From: Zeus faber
Taxonomy: Eukaryota; Chordata; Actinopteri; Zeiformes; Zeidae
Length of the DNA stretch: 64,000 nt
Direction: 5' to 3'
Assembly: GCA_960531495.1 (NCBI GenBank)
Contig: CAUIJY010000124.1
Coordinates: 1-64,000 of the forward strand
This document shows positions 58,076 to 64,000 of this stretch, one piece after another. Position 1 is the first letter of the stretch. Every line of letters starts with the position of its first letter. A program made the translations under genes and the position numbers. The notes under the pieces were generated by a model, which was not told the origin of the DNA, searched no databases, and saw only the letters and a list, made by a program, of their open reading frames with translations.

Positions 58076-58464
58076 TCAGAGTAAATTTGTATCCTTCCTG
58101 GGCAGTGTTCATTGTCCAGATGGAAGTCACAGAATTTGTTCATGGCCATATACCATAACCTGATAGACACAAATGTAACACCAACTTTCTTGCGTTTATG
58201 GTAGGTTACAATGAACCTTGATTTAACCAAAGCCATCTTTGGTAGCATTCTGATCTTAACCGAGGCATCCGTAGAGACTGGAGCAAAAATACAGCGCCTT
58301 ATGCCACTCTACCTACATTTAAAGACTTAATATGACAAATGTGAAGCTGGTGCTTGCCATGCATGGTTCTTCTAATAACAGAGGAGACAGACAAGGTGAC
58401 AGGTCATGGTTTGTTACCTGCACTGGCTGGCTTGCTAATCAGCATTGTTAAAGTAGGGGTTTAG

Positions 58465-58536
58465 GGCTTTGTTGGGCTAGACATATAACTCTCATTTTGG
58501 GTGTGAGAGGGCCTGGTTCAAACGCTGGATAGACCC
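58465..58536 (+). tRNA. tRNA-Pro(TGG)-like pseudogene
   Basis: Homologue of 42567-42638; loop TTTGGGT, T-arm partly unpaired. Confidence 0.5.
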
Positions 58537-58680
58537 ACAAGCTTTGATCAGAGTTCTTCTGGACCGGTTTGTAATGTTTGAACAACAACAGTAACATTTC
58601 TCTTGTGAAATATATGGACTGCCAATATAGCTATAATTCTTCGAATGGAAATCAACACCACTTTATTGCTGTTTGAGTAA

Positions 58681-58957
58681 GATGTCTCCTTGGCAGAGAT
58701 AACATGACAGAGGCCGCCACTGAAAGCTCGGATGATGTCGAGGGCAGCTTGGTGTTGTAACATATTACGCGTGGCTGTCATCAAGGGAGTGAGAGTGGAG
58801 AAGACGTTAGTGACAAGTACAGTGAGGTTCTCTCAACGCATGTCAAGAGCGTCGATGTTGTGGCCGTTATTGACTGCACCCCACCAAGGGAGGACTCCGG
58901 ATAAGTATTTTGCGGTGCCTGACGTCAGTTCTCGTCTGGCGATACGGTGGCCGATGT
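58681..58957 (-). pseudogene. Inverted fragment of ERV-2 env
   Basis: Reverse complement of about 56068-56350 (end of SU to within TM). It lacks the 8-base duplication seen at 56317 and carries the left-copy base at the position where 47375 and its counterpart differ, so it left the parent before those changes. It is flanked by two copies of GATGTCTCCTTGGCAGAG (58681-58698, 58953-58970), a sequence also present in env (56333-56350, reverse) and, with small differences, in the tRNA-linked spacer. Confidence 0.85.
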
Positions 58958-59009
58958 CTCCTTGGCAGAGCACCAGTACAACTTAAGTGGAAATTGTATG
59001 AGAGACCAT

Positions 59010-59035
59010 GACCACCACCGCCGCCGCCGCTGCTG
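59010..59035. repeat. (CCG)n-type trinucleotide tract
   Basis: CCACCACCGCCGCCGCCGCTGC-like run in the spacer; specific to this unit. Confidence 0.7.
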
Positions 59036-59114
59036 ATCTTCTGACATTGACAAACTCATATTCTAGGTTAGAAGCAGCAGTTGTATGTAAGCTTACAAAC
59101 AGCATTATCAACCT

Positions 59115-59196
59115 TTGCAGTGGTGGGATTTGAACCCATACCCATGAAGAGGCTGGAGCTTAAATCTAGCGCCTTGGGCCACTCGGCCACACTACC
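59115..59196 (-). tRNA. tRNA-Leu-like pseudogene, anticodon TAA
   Basis: Same body as the AAG genes, but the loop is TTTAAGC (anticodon TAA) with one anticodon-stem mismatch, and the variable arm has changed. T-stem GTGGG/CCCAC is kept apart from a loop change. Confidence 0.6.
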
Positions 59197-59590
59197 ACAT
59201 TTTGCTGACCTTGAACGACAGATGAGGAGTTAAATAAGCAAGATGACAAGTCAAAATTTGTAAACTGTCACTGGAAAGCAGCGTTCAATATAACATGTAT
59301 AATTATAGATCCTTCATAAAAATCAAATGAGTTGTTGCACTTAACTTTGACGTCACTCTCACCCTACTGGCTCCCTGGACTAACCGCCACATTGTACTTT
59401 AGTGTTAGACGTTTTTACATGTCACAAAGTTGAATGACTGTCATTGTTCGCTACAACTATAGTCCATTGTAACCTAGCATAACTTGAATTAGACTGAGGA
59501 GTCAAGAAGAGCAATGTAGGCATACTTGAGAACCTGCAGATTATTTAAAGTGTTTAAGAAATCCATCAGCAAGGAGAAATTTTAGTCTTT

Positions 59591-59656
59591 GGGCTCATCC
59601 GGATTTGGACCTAGGACTTCTCGCACCCAAAGCAAAAATCATTCCGCTGGACGGAC
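59591..59656 (-). tRNA. tRNA-Pro(TGG)-like pseudogene, inverted
   Basis: The minus strand has loop TTTGGGT, GGATGAGCCC at the 3' end, and the rearranged 5' half (GTCCAGCGGAATGATT) shared with 57809. Confidence 0.55.
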
Positions 59657-59902
59657 ATGAAATATATGTAGATATATGTATGTATATAACGATAACAATA
59701 AAGATATATTTACATCTTTATTGTTATTATAACGGTTTTCATAAGATGTTTGTTTCCCAGTCTAATTCTATTTGAGATATAATTCTTAGGAGATCTTTGT
59801 CCTACAAATTGTATTGCATTGAGGTAATTTTGTGATCCCTTTGCCTCAATTATATGATATATTTTTATTAGTGTATTTTTCTTTTGTATTGTTCCACTGG
59901 GA

Positions 59903-59914
59903 ACAAAAGGAGGG
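59903..59914 (+). promoter_or_regulatory. Polypurine tract
   Basis: ACAAAAGGAGGG directly abutting the LTR at 59915. Confidence 0.6.
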
Positions 59915-60338
59915 TGTGGTAGAAAAATGCTCATGAATGATATTACTTCACAACCAATTGATGTCTAAATGCTGAGTCGCATGTGTTTTGTTTGGTGATT
60001 ACCTCAGGTCTTTATTGGGAAATCTCACATCACACAACTGGCACAACTGTTTTAATCCTTATCTGTGTTTTTCTAGCTCATAAAAGGACCGTTTGTGTAA
60101 AAACTCAATTTTTTTTAACTCAATTTAACCACATGTGTTTCATGTTTCTGTGTTAAAACAGTCCTCAGGTGTAACTGAAGGCAACAGCAAATCAAATGGC
60201 TGGTCTCAAGATCGGTCTAACTTTTCCTCTGCAAAAAAAGCTAGCTTCTTCAAATCTACAACTACGATATTCACTGTTTTTAAAGTGCATCTGAATCTTT
60301 CTCTTTATTCTGCGGAATAAATATCTTTTATACCCTCA
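59915..60338 (+). repeat. Probable 3' LTR, related to 24105-24579
   Basis: Starts TGTGGTAGAAAAATGC after a polypurine tract and ends ATACCCTCA. TATA-like CATAAAAGGACC (about 60080); AATAAA at about 60316 in TTTCTCTTTATTCTGCGGAA. Confidence 0.55.
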
Positions 60339-60964
60339 GATATGGAGCTCAGATATATATATAGTCCCTTCTGCGCTCGTGCTGTGTGCTGGTTTGTCCA
60401 TGGCAGTTGTCACGTGACCATGATTCATGAAAGTTTCGCCAAAACATTTTGAATGGTTGACGTTTTTTATTAGTTTATGGAGTTATTTTCAATAAACACT
60501 GATGATAAATTTACATGTTAAATATGTGTCATGGAGTAGAGAACAATATGCATTATAATATAATGTCATTTTAAAAATATATATATGAAGTGAAATATTA
60601 TACTATCACATCAACTTAAATAGCTGAAATGAATAATTAAATGAATGAACATTTAATTTTTATTTTACAGTTTATAAATATATTTTATATAAAAACGTTT
60701 TTTTTATTTTATATATATATATATATATAAGAATATAATTAATATTATTGTTATGTATTAGCAGTGGAATATGATTATTATGAATAATAACTGTCAAGTA
60801 TTATTATATTATAATTATTTAGATGATTCTCTGTACCGGCTCCACGTCACTGTTGAGCCAACAATGAGTGTTATTTTCTTTTGAATATGGATTTATTATG
60901 ATTATTGTTTCTAAAATGCCAATTTTTCCATCGATAGTTGTCGAAGAAGTGCTCTCTATGAGGG
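60339..60964. other. AT-rich sequence
   Basis: AT dinucleotide runs near 60710-60730; no gene. Confidence 0.5.
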
Positions 60965-60996
60965 TGTGGGAGCCTCTACAAAAAGAGCCTTTGTGG
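60965..60996 (-). other. Degenerate histone-type 3' stem-loop
   Basis: The minus strand reads AAGGCTCTTTTTGTAGAGGC followed by TCCCACA. The canonical metazoan histone mRNA end is GGCTCTTTTAAGAGCC plus ACCCA. Five of six stem pairs remain with a longer loop. It lies just downstream of the H1-like end, if the hAT insertion is discounted. Confidence 0.5.
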
Positions 60997-61004
60997 GTTC
61001 AACG

Positions 61005-63048
61005 CAGGGGTGGGCAAACTTTTTGGCTCAGGGGCCACATTGACTTTTAAAATTTGACAGACGGGCCGGGTCAGCACAAGATGCAAACATATCAAACATA
61101 AACAGAAAAAAATCATGACAGTGTTAATACACTTACCTTTTAATGGGAATGGTGTTGTTATTCACCCATTTTTGCCAGTGCATCCAAGTCTGGTGTTAAT
61201 TTTGTTGTGGCAATTCTCAGAACAGATCTGAGGTGTTCATCACTCAACTGGGATCTTTGGGGTGCTTTGTTTGTGTTAATCACACTAAAAGTCTGTTCAC
61301 GCACATACGTAGAGCCAAACAACACCAGCATCCTCTGTGCCATCTTCTGGATGTTTGGAAATTTGGCTGCGCTTAATGAAGCATAAAACTCATCCAGTTT
61401 AAGAGAGTTGAACTTCTCCTTTAAGACGGTGTCACATTGGAGATCAATCAGTTCCAACTGCAACTCCTGTGTCGCTGTTTCAGGGTCTTGTGAGAAGGGA
61501 CATGACACCAGCTGAAGTGACTTGTCAATTTTTCCAAAATCAGAGAACCGACGGAAGAATTCTTCATGCAGGTCATCCAGTGATTTCCTGTATTTTTTCA
61601 CATGTTGAGGGGCCTCTTTCAACGTAGCCAGTGTGGGGAAATGAGCCAATGACTTGTTTGACATTTGATTTTGAGAATAAAGCTTGCTTGGTTTTGAAGG
61701 CTCTGACATTTGTATGCATTTCATACACAAACTGGTCTTTCCCTTGTAGCCTCACGTTCAGCTCATTCATGTGTGTCAGTATGTCCACAGCAGTATGTCC
61801 AGCGGATATCAGAATGGTAAAGCAAGTCCCTGTGATCAGCGTCAGTTTCTTCAAGAAACGTAATAAACTGACGATGGGGAAGTGCCCTTGCTCGAATAAA
61901 GTTAACAAGTTTTACAACTGGCTTCACCACGTGGTCAAGCTGCAATACGGATTTACACAGTGCTTCCTGGTGAATTATGCAGTGTAGGAAAATTACCTCC
62001 TGCTCAGGGTTTTCCTCTTTCACCCTCTATGGATTCTTTTGAACAGTCCGACTTTTTTTCCCGTCAGATTTGGCGATCCATCTGTGGTAACGTTGGCGAG
62101 CGTACTCCAAGGTAGCTTGTGCCTCTTAATGACCGCCGACACAATGTCATACAAGTCCTCTCCCCGTGTTTTCCCTTTTAGGGATTCCATGGCCAAAAAC
62201 TCCTCAGTTTTCTAGAAATTGTTATTAATCCCTCTGATAAAAATTAAAAGCTGAGCGGTGTCCTTTATGTCTGTACTTTCGTCCAGTGCCAAAGAATATA
62301 ATGTAAATTACTCCGCTTTTTTGTTTAGCTTGCTAGCTAGGTCTTCGTCAATTAGTTCAACAGGGCGAGTCACTGTCCTGCGTGGTAAGCACATTTTTTC
62401 AAACTTGTTCTTGCTCCCAGGACACAAGATACCTGCTGTCTCTACCATGCACTCTTTGAGAAACTCCCTTTCAGAGCAAGGCTTGCTGGCTTTTGCCAAT
62501 TTGAATGCCAGCAAATAACTTGCCTTCGTCCTTGGTTCTTGGATGGGAGTTTGTCGGATAAAGGTGTTTTGCTGAGCCTGCAAGCCAGCTGCCAACCTCT
62601 GAGCGGTAGCCGTCCGATATGCGTTGATCGGTTGTTAGCATTATTAGCATGCCTGGTAGAAAAGTGAGGGCTGATGTATTCCTTTAAAACCGCAATCGTT
62701 TCTTGGCAATTAAGACATGCAGCCTTTGACCAGACCTAGGTAAAAAAGTATTTAGTTGTCCATTCCTTATTAAACACTCGGCACTCACTGTGGACTTTTC
62801 TTTTCTTTGGCCCACTCATTGTTGCAGATGGGTTCAGAGTAGTAGCAGAGTAATAACAGAGAGTAGCTCGGGCTCCACAAAATCAAGTCACCGCGCCTAA
62901 TGCGGCACCTGGTGAAACGCCAGGCATTACAGGTCAAGGTGAAATGAATGCAGTCATAATTATGAATTCTGTACCAATCTTTGGCGGGCCGCATAAAAAA
63001 GACCAACGGGCCGGATGTGGCCCGAGGGCCGTAGTTTTCCCACCCCTG
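61005..63048 (-). mobile_element. hAT (Charlie-like) DNA transposon, complete with TSD
   Basis: Terminal inverted repeats start CAGGGGTGGGCAAACTTTTT at 61005 and, on the other strand from 63048, CAGGGGTGGGAAAACTACGG. Flanking 8-base duplications are GTTCAACG (60997-61004) and GTCCAACG (63049-63056), one mismatch. The 2,044-base element encodes a decayed transposase on the minus strand. Eight-base duplications and CAGGG ends are diagnostic of hAT. Confidence 0.9.
61158..62819 (-). pseudogene. hAT transposase with BED finger and C-terminal dimerisation domain
   Basis: The likely start is the ATG at 62817-62819 (MSGPKKRKVHSECRVF). A BED-type zinc finger follows (C-x2-C near CLNC, then H-x4-H in HFSTRH). 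Later pieces are KLAKASKPCSEREFLKECMV (62595-62308), IIHQEALCKSVLQLDHVVKP (62023-61763), MNELNVRLQGKDQFVYEMHT (61908-61573), and the C-terminal part with LVLFGSTYVREQTFSVINTN and SQLSDEHLRSVLRIATT (61730-61158), typical of the hAT dimerisation region. Closest to the Charlie-like group that gave rise to GTF2IRD2 (from memory). Several frameshifts and stops. Confidence 0.8.
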
Positions 63049-63069
63049 GTCCAACGGGATGGAATTAAT

Positions 63070-63178
63070 TTATTTCTTCTTTGGAGCTGTCTTCTTGGCT
63101 GCTTTGGGCTTTGGTCTTTGGACTTTGGTTTTTGGGCTTCGGGCTTTGGGCTGCTTTGGGCTTAGCGGCCTTAGCGGA
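63070..63178 (-). pseudogene. Histone H1 C-terminal end, fragment
   Basis: The minus strand ends in PKAAKKTAPKKK and TAA (63070-63072), preceded by Lys/Pro/Ala-rich text (AKAAKPKAA in one frame, ARSPKTKVQRP in another), as in the tail of vertebrate H1. A frame change lies within the tail. Upstream of about 63178 the match stops and env sequence of opposite sense begins. With the stem-loop at 60965 this suggests a true H1 gene end, not mere low complexity. Confidence 0.5.
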
Positions 63179-63179
63179 A

Positions 63180-63690
63180 CTTGGGATGGGATAAGGGGCC
63201 TGGCAGAGCAATTGGATAAAACTAGTTTGATGACGTGGCAAAATCGAATGGCATTGGATATTTTGCTGGCTAAAGATGGTGGTGTTTGTAAGATGTTTGG
63301 CGACGTATGTTGTACTTTCATCCCAAACAACACCGCTCCTGACGGCAGCGTGACTAAAGCGTTGGTTGGACTGACAGCATTGTTTGAGGAGATGATGGAA
63401 AATGCAGGGATAGATAATCCATTCACCAAATGTCTAGAGAGCATGTTTGGTTAATGGAGTGGCATGTTATAATCAATCCTTATATCATTAGCAGTAATTA
63501 TTGCAATTATAGCTATGTATGGTTGTTGTTGTATTCCATGCATTTGAGGGTTGTCATAAAGACTCATAGAGAACTCCATGACTAAAACTATGCTGTACAC
63601 ACAAGTTCCTAATGATGACAACAATGACAGTACAAATGCAAATAATGAATTTATGATCGAACCCAATCAGGAGGATTTTAATGATCTAAC
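63180..63690 (+). pseudogene. Retroviral env transmembrane subunit fragment
   Basis: Frame 63059-63454 from about residue 42: WQNRMALDILLAKDGGVC, then the C-x6-CC motif (CKMFGDVCC), which in gamma- and epsilon-type TM subunits binds SU covalently. Then a stop after ESMFG. In the following sequence, after a frame change, a hydrophobic span (SILISLAVIIAIIAMYGCCC) and a cytoplasmic tail can be read to about 63690. It differs from ERV-2 env and may belong to the ERV-1 family. Confidence 0.75.
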
Positions 63691-64000
63691 CCCTGTTCAG
63701 GATATGCTCAAGATTGTAGGTTCAGATGTCGATCTCAACTTTGCCAGAGTCTGATGGCCAAAAACGAAAGTTGACGCAAACCACACCAACGGAAATTATG
63801 ACAATGACACAAAAGTTTAATTAGATAACAAGTTTTGATGATGACGATGGCGTCCTCCGCTCCATCTGACGACTGGACAGTTGAAATCGGATGCTAAAGG
63901 CAATGCACGTGCCGTGGTACGTCGTCAGCAGCTCTCCATTCCCATATTACCCACTCCGTTATTAATGTAAAGGGTAAAGATACAAGAGATTTTGTGTCAA
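63691..64000. other. No recognisable feature
   Basis: Sequence after the env tail; no ORF, LTR start or RNA gene seen before the window ends. Confidence 0.35.

Noticed and set aside
24105..60338. One giant provirus between the related LTRs at 24.1 and 59.9 kb
   Set aside because: The distance is 36 kb and is filled with unrelated elements, tRNA arrays and other proviruses. Two separate insertions of one family are simpler.
63059..63454. Single 131-residue plus-strand gene
   Set aside because: Its first third is the antisense of the H1-like tail and only the rest is env, so the frame is accidental across the junction.

Overview
The window is animal nuclear DNA, almost certainly from a teleost fish. 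It carries CR1/Rex1-, L2- and Tx1-type LINEs, several retrovirus-derived elements, a hAT transposon, long (CA)n microsatellites and eukaryotic tRNA genes with internal A/B-box sequence. I see no intact host protein-coding gene. Nearly every long open frame belongs to a decayed transposable element; the rest are gene remnants. Family names come from motif recognition and memory, with no database search.

Layout. 0-7 kb: three LINE fragments (Rex1/CR1-like +, L2-like +, esterase/endonuclease LINE -) and an antisense LTR-like block. 7-10.2 kb: tRNA-Ser, tRNA-Gly(TCC) and a small array of tRNA-Ser(TGA) copies. 10.3-14.7 kb: a decayed retrovirus (ERV-1: LTR-like block, gag, pol 3' half) between two direct copies of a LINE 3' fragment. 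15.2-18.1 kb: a Tx1-like LINE on the minus strand. 18.4-23.8 kb: two opposed broken copies of an unidentified multicopy gene family, flanking two tRNA-Val pseudogenes. 24.1-27.5 kb: an LTR followed by AT-rich sequence and a polypurine tract. 28.5-33.4 kb: a tandem tRNA-Pro/tRNA-Gln array bounded by long inverted repeats. 33.4-38.7 kb: simple repeats, a proline/glutamine-type minisatellite and a probable LTR.

38.7-56.2 kb is dominated by an 8,761-bp tandem duplication. The two copies keep a constant offset and differ at only about a dozen bases. Each holds an L2-like LINE, an integrase fragment, a tRNA-Pro/tRNA-Leu(AAG) cluster and pol plus most of env of a second retrovirus (ERV-2). The right copy runs on through the env 3' end into a polypurine tract and LTR (57.36 kb). 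57.4-59.7 kb: more tRNA-Leu/Pro copies, with an inverted piece of ERV-2 env joined at an 18-bp shared sequence. 59.9-64 kb: an LTR, then a hAT transposon with terminal inverted repeats and an 8-bp target duplication, inserted just downstream of what looks like a histone H1 gene end; that remnant is fused head-on to a retroviral env fragment.

The best candidates for follow-up are the recent tandem duplication, the nested tRNA arrays (including chimeric Pro-Gln units), the env fragment inserted at shared sequence, and the H1/hAT/env composite. None is an obvious new enzyme system; the interest lies in genome rearrangement.
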